Assembly (NCBI GenBank): GCA_002417965.1
Contig: DIDD01000061.1
Span: forward strand, 1 to 28,237
Direction: 5' to 3'
Source: Veillonellaceae bacterium UBA5809
GTDB taxonomy: Bacteria; Bacillota; Negativicutes; Veillonellales; Dialisteraceae
DNA length: 28,237 bases
The position numbers and the translations under genes were made by a program. Positions 22,267 to 28,237 of this stretch are shown here, piece by piece; the stretch's first letter is position 1, and each line of letters starts with the position of its first letter. The notes under the pieces are model-generated. The model was not told where the DNA came from and made no database searches. It was given only the letters and a program-made list of their open reading frames with translations.

Positions 22267-23389
22267 TCCTGATAATCACCACAGAAGCGCTGTTATCCGC
22301 CGTCTGGGCAGACTCTTCCTTTTCTGTCCCGCCGGTATTCTGCGCTGCAGTGTCCCCACTCTGTTCATGAACTGATGCAGTGGCTGGAGCCGCAGCTGTC
22401 CCTGCTTTTTGAGCGGTGTCTCCGGATTCTGATTTTACCGCGGACGAATGCACTGATGAACCTGCTTTAGGCGCACCGGCCGTCAGCTTCATCCCCCTGG
22501 TCTGCACTGTTTCCTGTGTCTGAATATACAGCTCTGTCCCCGCTGGCATATCTACATCACTGCCCTTGACAAAAAAACCGCCAATTAACCCTACAGGCCC
22601 CAATGCCATGGCTCCCAATGCAGAAGCGCCTACCGCCGCCGCCTCTTTCTTTAGTTTTTCTTTAGATTCAGTTCCCAAAACAGTAGGAATAGAATCATCA
22701 TCAATGGAAAAAACCTGATTAAAAGAAATTTCCAGGCTGCCGCTTCGTCCAAAGCTCCGGGGACCTACCACCTTGGTAATGACGCCGCTTCCCTGTGCTC
22801 CTCTGGGAAGGACGAGAACATCGCCTGCACGTACATCTTCCTGAACCGTAAAATGAACTTCATCCCCGACTGCATTCGTTTTAGTATTGACATCTTCGTT
22901 AAGAGAAATCTTAAAAACCGTATTGGCAGGAAGCTCAACAGGCGTCAGTTCAAAATGCATATTGCCATAAACCGCTTTTTCCAAAGCATCCACCCGTGTA
23001 TCAAGGGCTCCTGTCTGACTTTCTCCGAATACTTTTGTTTCCAGTCCGTCCACGCGGCTGACCAGCGCATCCTGTTTGATTTCATCTGTTAGATAATATT
23101 CCATGGTATTGACACGTGTCACCAATGACGGAGAGGATGAACCACTGTCTTTAACCACATCCGCATATAAGGAGGAAATACGTTGATCCAATCCGTTCTG
23201 TCCTGATGAATTGCCATATACATCCTGATCCAAAGCATCTATCCGTTCCGTCAGAGCTCCCGTTTTTGCCGTACCATAGACCACCATATCCAACTTATCG
23301 GCTCGGTCTGCCAATGTCACAGGCTCTGCCGCAGAAACAGAAACGGCAAGGCATGCCAGGATTCCCAAAGACAATATTGCTTTTTTCAT
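22259..23389 (-). CDS. Exported protein with six short helical repeats and an Ala/Ser/Thr-rich tail
   Basis: Unrecognised envelope protein of 376 residues from the ATG at 23389 (GAGGTG upstream). A signal peptide ends near SVSAAEP. Six imperfect repeats of about 20-22 residues follow (to about residue 142), each like ALTERIDALDQDVYG or ALDTRVDALEKAVYG; two central copies have lost the YG. A beta-rich domain comes next (VELPANTVFKISLNEDV, DVLVLPRGAQGSGVITKV, LEISFNQVF), then a Gly/Ala hydrophobic stretch (GASALGAMALGPVGLIGGFF, about 255) and AGTELYIQTQETV. The end is low-complexity Ala/Ser/Thr/Glu. Its stop overlaps the LptD-like gene, so an envelope role is likely; the exact function is unknown. 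Confidence 0.75.
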   Translation of the reverse strand: MKKAILSLGILACLAVSVSAAEPVTLADRADKLDMVVYGTAKTGALTERIDALDQDVYGNSSGQNGLDQRISSLYADVVKDSGSSSPSLVTRVNTMEYYLTDEIKQDALVSRVDGLETKVFGESQTGALDTRVDALEKAVYGNMHFELTPVELPANTVFKISLNEDVNTKTNAVGDEVHFTVQEDVRAGDVLVLPRGAQGSGVITKVVGPRSFGRSGSLEISFNQVFSIDDDSIPTVLGTESKEKLKKEAAAVGASALGAMALGPVGLIGGFFVKGSDVDMPAGTELYIQTQETVQTRGMKLTAGAPKAGSSVHSSAVKSESGDTAQKAGTAAAPATASVHEQSGDTAAQNTGGTEKEESAQTADNSASVVIIRNE

Positions 23390-23415
23390 AAAATTCACCT
23401 CATGAAAATCCAAAA

Positions 23416-23862
23416 TTATACCCGTACGTCAATAACTGCAGATATGCCGACCCCCTGGACGCGGCTGAAGGACGTCGGATTTTTGCTGTCCATCGGAATC
23501 AGACCTTTAATTCTGAACAACTTATCATTCCAGCTGACTTCCAACTGTCCTACAGCCTGTACTTTTTCCACCTGGTCCGCATCTCCAATAACTTGAGCCG
23601 CTCCAATATATCCGGAATTGCCTATACTTATAATGGGAACTACTTTTGTGGCATAATTTGTGCCGGCCCCTTCTTTCATCATGACACTGTTGATGGCACT
23701 GTTCAGCTGTCCTGAAAATTTATCAACCAATACGCCAATGCCCCCGACTTTAACCGCTCCGCCGAGGACACTGCCAAGGTTAAATGCAGAAGCTGAAATA
23801 GCTGCTCCGGAAGCAACCATAGCCGTCATAATCCCTGCTGCGATGACTTTTTTCATATTCAT
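23416..23862 (-). CDS. Small exported protein of unknown function
   Basis: The 148-residue product has a clear signal peptide (KKVIAAGIMTAMVASGAA, cleavage probably after ASA near residue 26) and a mature part with a Gly-rich segment (LGSVLGGAVKVGGIGVL) and a beta-rich domain containing YATKVVPIISIGNSGYIGAA and VSWNDKLFRIKGLIPMDSK. There is no cysteine lipobox and no later membrane segment, so it should be periplasmic or surface-exposed. I do not recognise the family. AGGGGG precedes the ATG. It is the first gene of the operon running to the ABC-F gene, 26 bases before the repeat protein, and the maturase terminator lies upstream. Confidence 0.75.
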   Translation of the reverse strand: MNMKKVIAAGIMTAMVASGAAISASAFNLGSVLGGAVKVGGIGVLVDKFSGQLNSAINSVMMKEGAGTNYATKVVPIISIGNSGYIGAAQVIGDADQVEKVQAVGQLEVSWNDKLFRIKGLIPMDSKNPTSFSRVQGVGISAVIDVRV

Positions 23863-23928
23863 GGGAATTCCCCCTTCTGCTTAAAAATATATCAAATTGA
23901 CTGCTATAATGATGCTTTAATTATATAG

Positions 23929-23963
23929 TAAAAGAACTCCCGGCGCAATAACGGGAGCTCTTT
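23929..23963 (-). terminator. Terminator of scfB
   Basis: GAGCTCCCG pairs with CGGGAGTTC (one G-U) around a 9-base loop, followed by TTTT, 10 bases after the maturase stop. It separates the ranthipeptide locus from the envelope operon. The remaining bases up to 23863 must hold that operon's promoter; TATATT and TATAAT boxes are present but no convincing -35 was found. Confidence 0.8.
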
Positions 23964-23970
23964 CCTGTCT

Positions 23971-25365
23971 TCATTTCCCCCGGACTGTTTCCGGCTGATG
24001 AAGTTTATGATAAGCCTGTATCATCAGTGCACATTCGATTCTCTTCCGCTGAATCTCACAGCTTAAATGATACGGTTTCGTAATATCGCCGCCAAATGCT
24101 TCATTATTGGCATGACAGCCCCCGGAGCAGAAAAACTTAGCCCAGCATCCTACGCATTCTTCCTTGTTTAATACATGATTTTCACGAAAATCTTTCATCA
24201 TTTTCATGTTTTTCAGACCGCTATATACATTGCCGATCACATATCCGTCCCGTCCCACAAATTGATGGCAGGGGTAAATATCTCCATTCGGCACGACAGC
24301 TAGATATTCATGACCGGCTCCGCATCCTCGGAGTCTCTTTGGAAGGCAGGGCCCCTTCCATAAATCCATGTTAAAGTGAAAGAAAAAGAAAGGTCTCTTT
24401 TCAGATTCTCTCTGCAGATAAGCCTGTGCCAGCCTTTCATATTCCTTTTTAACAGCAGGCAGATCCGACTCCTGAATAGCATAGTCTTCATCTTCTGCTC
24501 CAATAACCGGTTCCATCGACAGCTCAGGGAATCCCTTGTCAACCATATCCAGAACATCTGTTGTAAAATCCAGGTTATATTTTGTATACGTACCGCGCAC
24601 ATAATATTCTTCACCATTTCTGTGTTCAACGCAGTACTTCAAATTTTTATAGACCTCATCATAAGTACCCTCTCCGTGCACTCCAGGGCGCATATGGTCA
24701 TGCATTTTCTTCCTTCCGTCCAGGCTCAGGATCAGACTGATATGATTCTCATTTAAATAATCTACCTTTTGAGGATCCAGCATCGTTCCATTAGTCGTTA
24801 GAGACAGTTTAAACACCTTATTGTGTTTCTTCTCCTGTTCTCTTACGTAAGAAACCGTCTGCTGCACCACGTGCCAGTTCATCAGAGGCTCCCCTCCGAA
24901 AAAATCCATTTCGCAGTGTTTTCTTGAACCGCTGTGTGCAATCAGAAAATCGACCGCCCTGCGCGCCACGTCAAAACTCATGAGCATGCGCCATTTCCCA
25001 TATCCGCCCTGGCCAGCAAAGCAGTAACGGCAGCGAAGATTGCAGTCATGGGCAATATTCAGACACAGGGCCTTAATAATCGGTTTTTCCTCCAGTGTCA
25101 TATGATAGTCGGCAGACATCGGTGCATAAAGAATTTCCTGACGGATCAGCCCATCCACCTCATCCATCACTTCATTCAGTTCATTCGGACTGAATAAACC
25201 GGCCAGTGCCTTTTGTGTCTCCTCCCGGTTATGGCCCCGGTAGATTTCAAGCACCCGATATGTCATGTCATCCACTACATGAACAATGCCGCTGTTGACA
25301 TCCATCACAATGTTTATGCCGTTTTGCTGAAATTGATGAATCATAGGCTGTACTTTGCTATCCAT
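23971..25365 (-). CDS. scfB: Radical SAM/SPASM maturase of the SCIFF ranthipeptide
   Basis: S-adenosylmethionine radical enzyme that forms thioether bonds from cysteine sulfur to residues of the SCIFF precursor (family enzyme CteB). In 464 residues: an N-terminal peptide-recognition region (about 1-90, with GINIVMDVNSGIVHVVDD); the radical SAM barrel with CX3CX2C at Cys108, 112 and 115 in HDCNLRCRYCFAGQG, and FFGGEP near 155; and a C-terminal SPASM domain with cysteines at 340, 348, 366, 404, 407, 413, 417 and 436 that bind auxiliary iron-sulfur clusters (GPCLPKRLRGCG, YPCHQF, CVGCWAKFFCSGGCHANN). Length is typical. AAGGAG lies upstream of the ATG. The precursor gene lies 95 bases upstream with a terminator between. 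No transporter or peptidase gene is adjacent. Confidence 0.95.
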   Translation of the reverse strand: MDSKVQPMIHQFQQNGINIVMDVNSGIVHVVDDMTYRVLEIYRGHNREETQKALAGLFSPNELNEVMDEVDGLIRQEILYAPMSADYHMTLEEKPIIKALCLNIAHDCNLRCRYCFAGQGGYGKWRMLMSFDVARRAVDFLIAHSGSRKHCEMDFFGGEPLMNWHVVQQTVSYVREQEKKHNKVFKLSLTTNGTMLDPQKVDYLNENHISLILSLDGRKKMHDHMRPGVHGEGTYDEVYKNLKYCVEHRNGEEYYVRGTYTKYNLDFTTDVLDMVDKGFPELSMEPVIGAEDEDYAIQESDLPAVKKEYERLAQAYLQRESEKRPFFFFHFNMDLWKGPCLPKRLRGCGAGHEYLAVVPNGDIYPCHQFVGRDGYVIGNVYSGLKNMKMMKDFRENHVLNKEECVGCWAKFFCSGGCHANNEAFGGDITKPYHLSCEIQRKRIECALMIQAYHKLHQPETVRGK

Positions 25366-25418
25366 ATATTTTCTCCTTTATATGATCCTGTGCAGAGACA
25401 GGATGATGCCTGACAATG

Positions 25419-25450
25419 AAAAAACGCCCCCTGCCCGCGGCAGAGGGGCG
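25419..25450 (-). terminator. Terminator/attenuator between the SCIFF precursor and maturase genes
   Basis: On the minus strand CGCCCC plus CTGC pairs with GCAG plus GGGGCG (one bulged base, GC-rich), followed by TTTTTT. It begins 10 bases after the scfA stop and ends about 53 bases before the scfB ATG. The likely effect is high precursor and low maturase expression, by partial read-through. Confidence 0.8.
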
Positions 25451-25460
25451 CACCAGTCCC

Positions 25461-25607
25461 TTATTCTTTATTTCTGCAAACCTGATTACCAATGGTGCAG
25501 CTGGTTTTGCATGCGGACTGGCAGGAAGTCTGGCATTCCCCGCATCCGCCTAATTTTGCGGTTTTCTGCAGAGAATCATGATTGATTGTCACAATATGCT
25601 TGGACAT
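25461..25607 (-). CDS. scfA: SCIFF ranthipeptide precursor, six-cysteine peptide
   Basis: Precursor peptide of 48 residues beginning MSKHIVTINHDSLQ, with cysteines at 22, 25, 29, 33, 37 and 44 in the segment GGCGECQTSCQSACKTSC followed by TIGNQVC. The segment is the hallmark of SCIFF (six cysteines in about forty-five residues), whose cysteines are joined by thioethers to other residues by the radical SAM maturase, here encoded next on the same strand. AGGAGGTGG lies 4-12 bases before the ATG at 25607. The N-terminal leader is the maturase recognition part. A hairpin terminator follows, and a promoter overlapping an inverted repeat precedes it. In Clostridia SCIFF is nearly universal and has been linked to signalling; the role here is inference. 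Confidence 0.97.
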   Translation of the reverse strand: MSKHIVTINHDSLQKTAKLGGCGECQTSCQSACKTSCTIGNQVCRNKE

Positions 25608-25625
25608 AATTCCACCTCCTATTTC

Positions 25626-25659
25626 CCCTATCATACCATAGGGAAGGAAAAAAACTCAA
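25626..25659 (-). promoter_or_regulatory. Promoter of scfA with overlapping inverted repeat
   Basis: TTGAGT (25659-25654) and TATGAT (25635-25630) are 18 bases apart on the minus strand, right after the stop of the upstream gene. The perfect repeat CCCTAT-N6-ATAGGG (25643-25626) covers the -10 box, so a repressor bound there would block transcription. The regulator is unknown. Confidence 0.55.
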
Positions 25660-26258
25660 GTAAGAAGCGATAAAATAAACCATATGCCTCCGCCGGCTGC
25701 CGCCGGTATACCCAATACGGCAAAAAGGAAAAACCCCAAACAGCCATTATTTTTGCCATGAACTGCAAACCAGTCATCAGCAATCTGTGAGATTTTTTCA
25801 TATTCTGATTCCAATCCGGAAATAATTCTGTTTAGTTCATTCTTCTCTTCTTCTGTTAATTCCGGCGTTTCTTCTTCTGCTTTTTTTAATTTAGGCATAT
25901 CTTCCCGGTATTCATGCTCTACAGCCTCCCAAAGCATGGGATCCAATTTCTTTTTATAATCATAAATACTTCCGCTCATAGCCTGTTCATAAAGAATTTC
26001 CGCCTGGCTTAAATCTTCAAAAGCACTCCGGATAATTTCTTTTTTTCGGAATTTTGCCTGTCCTAAACGAATCCATTCCATATACAGTGAAGCATGTTCT
26101 CTCAGCCTGTCTATCGGCGATTCTTTCTGTGATGAAAAAAGGCTCACTTTCCTATCCCTCCCTTCCCGTTTCCAGGCATCCCGGAAAATATTGATTACGC
26201 TGACTATCATTATATATTCTTTAATGGGAAAATCCAAATATCTTTTATTTTCATCCAT
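25656..26258 (-). CDS. Hypothetical protein with C-terminal membrane anchor
   Basis: Unrecognised 200-residue protein. It is rich in charged helices with probable coiled-coil character (RLREHASLYMEWIRLGQAKF, EETPELTEEEKNELNRIISG, YEKISQIADDWFAVHG) and ends in a single hydrophobic segment (GCLGFFLFAVLGIPAAAGGG and IWFILSLL, about residues 172-199), so it is probably a tail-anchored membrane protein with the rest in the cytoplasm. The start is uncertain: neither the ATG at 26258 nor the one 16 codons later has a good ribosome site. It lies 48 bases upstream of scfA on the same strand, but scfA has its own promoter, so a link to the ranthipeptide is not shown. Confidence 0.65.
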   Translation of the reverse strand: MDENKRYLDFPIKEYIMIVSVINIFRDAWKREGRDRKVSLFSSQKESPIDRLREHASLYMEWIRLGQAKFRKKEIIRSAFEDLSQAEILYEQAMSGSIYDYKKKLDPMLWEAVEHEYREDMPKLKKAEEETPELTEEEKNELNRIISGLESEYEKISQIADDWFAVHGKNNGCLGFFLFAVLGIPAAAGGGIWFILSLLT

Positions 26259-26400
26259 ACAGATAGCTGCATAAACCTTCTCAATAAAATTCTATCAGCC
26301 CGAAGATTATGAAGACTTTAAAGCAGCCGATCCACCTTGTTTTCCTATATCTAAATAATTTTATAATCCCACAAATATCGTAAAATTCCGCCGCCACCTG

Positions 26401-26429
26401 TTGACAGTGTGTATAGAAACTGATATAAT
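26401..26429 (+). promoter_or_regulatory. Consensus promoter for tRNA-Pro and tRNA-Gly
   Basis: TTGACA (26401-26406), 17 bases, TATAAT (26424-26429): both hexamers are perfect. It starts 12 bases before the tRNA-Pro 5' end, and one transcript should carry both tRNAs. Confidence 0.92.
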
Positions 26430-26441
26430 TTACTACGTTGT

Positions 26442-26518
26442 CGGGGCATAGCGCAGTTTGGTAGCGCACCTGGTTCGGGACCAGGGGGTCGCAGGTTCAA
26501 GTCCTGCTGCTCCGACCA
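26442..26518 (+). tRNA. tRNA-Pro (anticodon CGG)
   Basis: A 77-base cloverleaf with encoded ACCA. The acceptor CGGGGCA pairs with TGCTCCG (one G-U). The anticodon stem is CCTGG/CCAGG with loop TTCGGGA, so the anticodon is CGG, reading CCG. The T-arm has GTTCAAG. It is the first of two tRNAs in the transcript. Confidence 0.96.
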
Positions 26519-26523
26519 TATAT

Positions 26524-26597
26524 GCGGGTGTAGCTCAATGGTAGAGCGCCAGCCTTCCAAGCTGGTTACGAGGGTTCGATTCCCTTCACCCGCTCCA
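26524..26597 (+). tRNA. tRNA-Gly (anticodon TCC)
   Basis: A 74-base cloverleaf with encoded CCA. The acceptor GCGGGTG pairs with CACCCGC. The anticodon stem is CCAGC/GCTGG with loop CTTCCAA, so the anticodon is TCC, reading GGA and GGG. The T-arm has GTTCGAT. It lies 5 bases after tRNA-Pro, with a terminator downstream. Confidence 0.96.
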
Positions 26598-26606
26598 TTT
26601 TTTATT

Positions 26607-26648
26607 AAACAGGCATTTTCTTCTGCAGCAGAAGAAAATGCCTGTTTT
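26607..26648 (+). terminator. Terminator of the tRNA-Pro/tRNA-Gly transcript
   Basis: AAACAGGCATTTTCTTCT pairs with AGAAGAAAATGCCTGTTT around GCAGC, an 18-base perfect stem, then T residues. It begins about 10 bases after the tRNA-Gly 3' end. Confidence 0.88.
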
Positions 26649-26697
26649 CCTGTGTCTTGAACCATCTCCTTCCCCACTGACGGATCAGTCAGGGAAC

Positions 26698-26741
26698 TCA
26701 ATAAAATCCGGCACACTGTATCCAGTGCGCCGGATTTTATT
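26698..26741 (-). terminator. Terminator of sdaAB-sdaAA
   Basis: CAATAAAATCCGGC and CACTG pair with CAGTG and GCCGGATTTTATTG (one mismatch) around a four-base loop, with AT-rich tails on both sides. It begins about 10 bases after the sdaAA stop and can act on both strands. Confidence 0.82.
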
Positions 26742-26750
26742 GATGTGGAG

Positions 26751-27635
26751 TTACTTTGCTGACTTTTGATTTTGTTTCGAAATTTCTTCTGCCCATTTTT
26801 TCCCAGTCTCCGTTACAGCAAGTCCGGCGCGGCTTGTTTCCCTCAGTGATTTAGGAAGAAGATGCCCTATTTCCCCCATGGCGGCGATCACATCATCAGG
26901 AGGGATAACACTGTGAACTCCGGCCATTGCCATTTCAACAGCTACCAGTGTATGAACCGCATGAAAACCATTCCGCTTCACACAGGGAACTTCTACAAGC
27001 CCCCCCACAGGATCACAAACAAGGCCAAGAATATTTTTCAATCCAAGAGATATCGCATCAGACATCTGTTCTGTTGTACCTCTGCACAGGTCAACGGCAG
27101 CAGCCGCAGCCATAGCCACTGCTGATCCGCATTCCGCCTGACATCCCCCCACAGCGCCTGCAATCATGGCTTTCTCGGCAATCACTTCTCCTATGCCGCC
27201 TGCCGTAAAAAGAGCTCTCGTATAATCTTTTTCAGAAACACTCATGCTCTCTCCCACTGCAGCCAGTACAGCAGGAACAATCCCGCAGGATCCGGCAGTA
27301 GGGCATGCCACAATACGGCACATTTTGGCATTCGACTCCGCTGCAGCCACGGCATATGCCAATGCACGGTGACAAACAGGACTCATAAAAAGAGGCTCCG
27401 TCCTATAAATTCTGTTTCCGTCCCCCCCCACCATACCGCTTTGGGATTTTCTTGTATCTGCCAATCCCCTCCGCATGGCATGAATAAAAATGGGAATGGT
27501 TTTTGCCATTCTGTCCCATACCGCCTGATAGGACAACTCTGACCGCTCAGCTTCTTCTCTGCATACAATTTCTCCAGGAGAGCATTTTTTTGCGTCAGCC
27601 TCCTGAAATAATTCCGTAATAGAATGAAAAGACAT
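26751..27635 (-). CDS. sdaAA: L-serine dehydratase, iron-sulfur type, alpha subunit
   Basis: The alpha chain carries the active site of the anaerobic [4Fe-4S] enzyme that deaminates L-serine to pyruvate and ammonia. The 294-residue product has the conserved cysteines in ACPTAGSCGIVPAVLAA (near 109), GGCQAECGSAVAMAAAAAVD (about 163) and VCDPVGGLVEVPCVKRN (about 205), with HPxx-like GNRI/MSPVCHRAL before them. Length is typical for the split, two-subunit form (about 290). GGGGGCAGG precedes the ATG. The beta subunit gene lies 18 bases upstream on the same strand, so they form one operon that ends in the terminator at 26698-26741. Confidence 0.95.
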   Translation of the reverse strand: MSFHSITELFQEADAKKCSPGEIVCREEAERSELSYQAVWDRMAKTIPIFIHAMRRGLADTRKSQSGMVGGDGNRIYRTEPLFMSPVCHRALAYAVAAAESNAKMCRIVACPTAGSCGIVPAVLAAVGESMSVSEKDYTRALFTAGGIGEVIAEKAMIAGAVGGCQAECGSAVAMAAAAAVDLCRGTTEQMSDAISLGLKNILGLVCDPVGGLVEVPCVKRNGFHAVHTLVAVEMAMAGVHSVIPPDDVIAAMGEIGHLLPKSLRETSRAGLAVTETGKKWAEEISKQNQKSAK

Positions 27636-27653
27636 TTTCCTGCCCCCGGTTCT

Positions 27654-28237
27654 TTATACTCGGTCAAATGCCATGACACGGCTGATATCTTTGCAGTTTT
27701 TCAACTGCTCTACCACAGACAGATTCACTTTCTCGTCTGTATGAATCATCATAATCGCTTCGTCGCCCCGCTTCCGGCGGAAAACGCGCATCGTGGAAAT
27801 ATTGATATGTTCAGAAGCCAGAACCTGACATACTTTGGCTACAATACCCGGGATATCTCTATGGCGTGTCAGAAGGGTATACTCATCACCGCTGATTTCA
27901 ACAGGAAATCCGTCAATCTGTGTCATTTTTATACGGCCTCCCCCGAGAGAACGCCCAATGGCATCAACTGTATTTCCTCCCACTCCGACAGCCTTAAGCT
28001 CTGCCACGTTGGGATGCCCCATATCCCGATCAGAAAAAATGAAATGAATAGGTATCCCTTTCTTTGCCGCCACTTCAAGCGCATTTCTAATCCGGCTGCT
28101 GTCAGGAGGATAGCCCATCAGACCCGCTGCAATGGCTTTATCCGTACCATGGCCCACACCCGTCTGGGCAAAGGAAGAAAAAAGTGTAACCTCTGCAGAA
28201 GCAATATCCTCTCCCAATATCTCTCTGACCATCCGGC
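27654..28237 (-). CDS. sdaAB: L-serine dehydratase, iron-sulfur type, beta subunit (N-terminus outside window)
   Basis: Beta chain of the two-subunit serine dehydratase. The open frame runs to the right edge. The visible part begins with an RMVREILGED stretch that in complete family members follows about 25-30 residues containing the SSSHTAG motif, so the true start is probably outside. Blocks seen are LFSSFAQTGVGHGTDKAIA, DRDMGHPNVAELKA and GGGRIKMTQIDG, followed by a C-terminal ACT domain (LLTRHRDIPGIVAKVCQVL to the end, about residues 118-192 of the visible part), which usually binds a regulator. An ATG at 28232 exists, but the family length and motif favour an upstream start. It is followed by sdaAA after 18 bases. 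Confidence 0.92.
   Translation of the reverse strand, partial: RMVREILGEDIASAEVTLFSSFAQTGVGHGTDKAIAAGLMGYPPDSSRIRNALEVAAKKGIPIHFIFSDRDMGHPNVAELKAVGVGGNTVDAIGRSLGGGRIKMTQIDGFPVEISGDEYTLLTRHRDIPGIVAKVCQVLASEHINISTMRVFRRKRGDEAIMMIHTDEKVNLSVVEQLKNCKDISRVMAFDRV

Noticed and set aside
26281..26358. Plus-strand frame ending FYQPEDYEDFKAADPPCF
   Set aside because: It has protein-like composition but no ATG, GTG or ribosome site, and a stop lies just upstream. It may be a relic but cannot be supported.
26351..26716. Minus-strand ORF of 121 residues containing NLRPPGPEPGALPNCA
   Set aside because: It is the antisense of the tRNA-Pro and tRNA-Gly genes; this translation is a well-known spurious ORF made by tRNA antisense sequence.

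Overview
The window looks like a chromosomal segment of a Negativicutes bacterium, a Firmicute with an outer membrane, possibly a Dialister-like member of the Veillonellaceae. That placement is inferred from gene content and order, not from a database search. Firmicute-type modules (cysS with a T-box, Mini-III, rlmB, yacP, sigH-like, secG, rnr, smpB, ssrA; rpsF-ssb-rpsR) sit beside outer-membrane genes (an LptD-like barrel, a secretin with a PilP-like partner). Nearly all genes lie on the minus strand. The plus-strand exceptions are citC, a TPR lipoprotein and a tRNA-Pro/tRNA-Gly pair.

Reading down in coordinate: 1-948 is a dcuB fumarate/succinate antiporter cut by the left edge. 1162-8272 is an RNA and translation block transcribed leftward from a T-box leader: cysS, mrnC, rlmB, yacP, sigH-like, secG, terminator, rnr, smpB, then ssrA from its own promoter. 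8530-8751 is an intergenic stretch with a strong promoter, pairing ends and a U-tract, which I read as a structured non-coding RNA of unidentified class. 8865-9807 holds a sirtuin and tRNA-Ala(CGC). 10017-12618 holds citC convergent with a DASS carboxylate transporter that has a large leader hairpin. 12870-13865 is rpsF-ssb-rpsR. 14019-15629 holds tRNA-Thr(CGT), an SDR and a TPR lipoprotein.

15642-23862 is a tightly packed probable operon of about 8.2 kb: small exported protein, repeat-bearing exported protein, LptD-like barrel, phosphoglucose isomerase, PilP-like protein, secretin, ABC-F ATPase. 23971-25607 is a ranthipeptide locus: a six-cysteine SCIFF precursor (scfA, 48 residues) and its radical SAM/SPASM maturase (scfB), separated by a terminator hairpin and driven by a promoter that overlaps an inverted repeat. 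Then come an unknown membrane-anchored protein, tRNA-Pro(CGG) and tRNA-Gly(UCC), and the iron-sulfur serine dehydratase genes sdaAB (cut by the right edge) and sdaAA.

Physiologically this fits an anaerobe using fumarate/succinate exchange, citrate and serine. The items most worth a second look are the SCIFF locus and its expression architecture, the unassigned structured RNA at 8530-8751, the unusual T-box in front of cysS, the transporter leader hairpin, and the mixed envelope operon.
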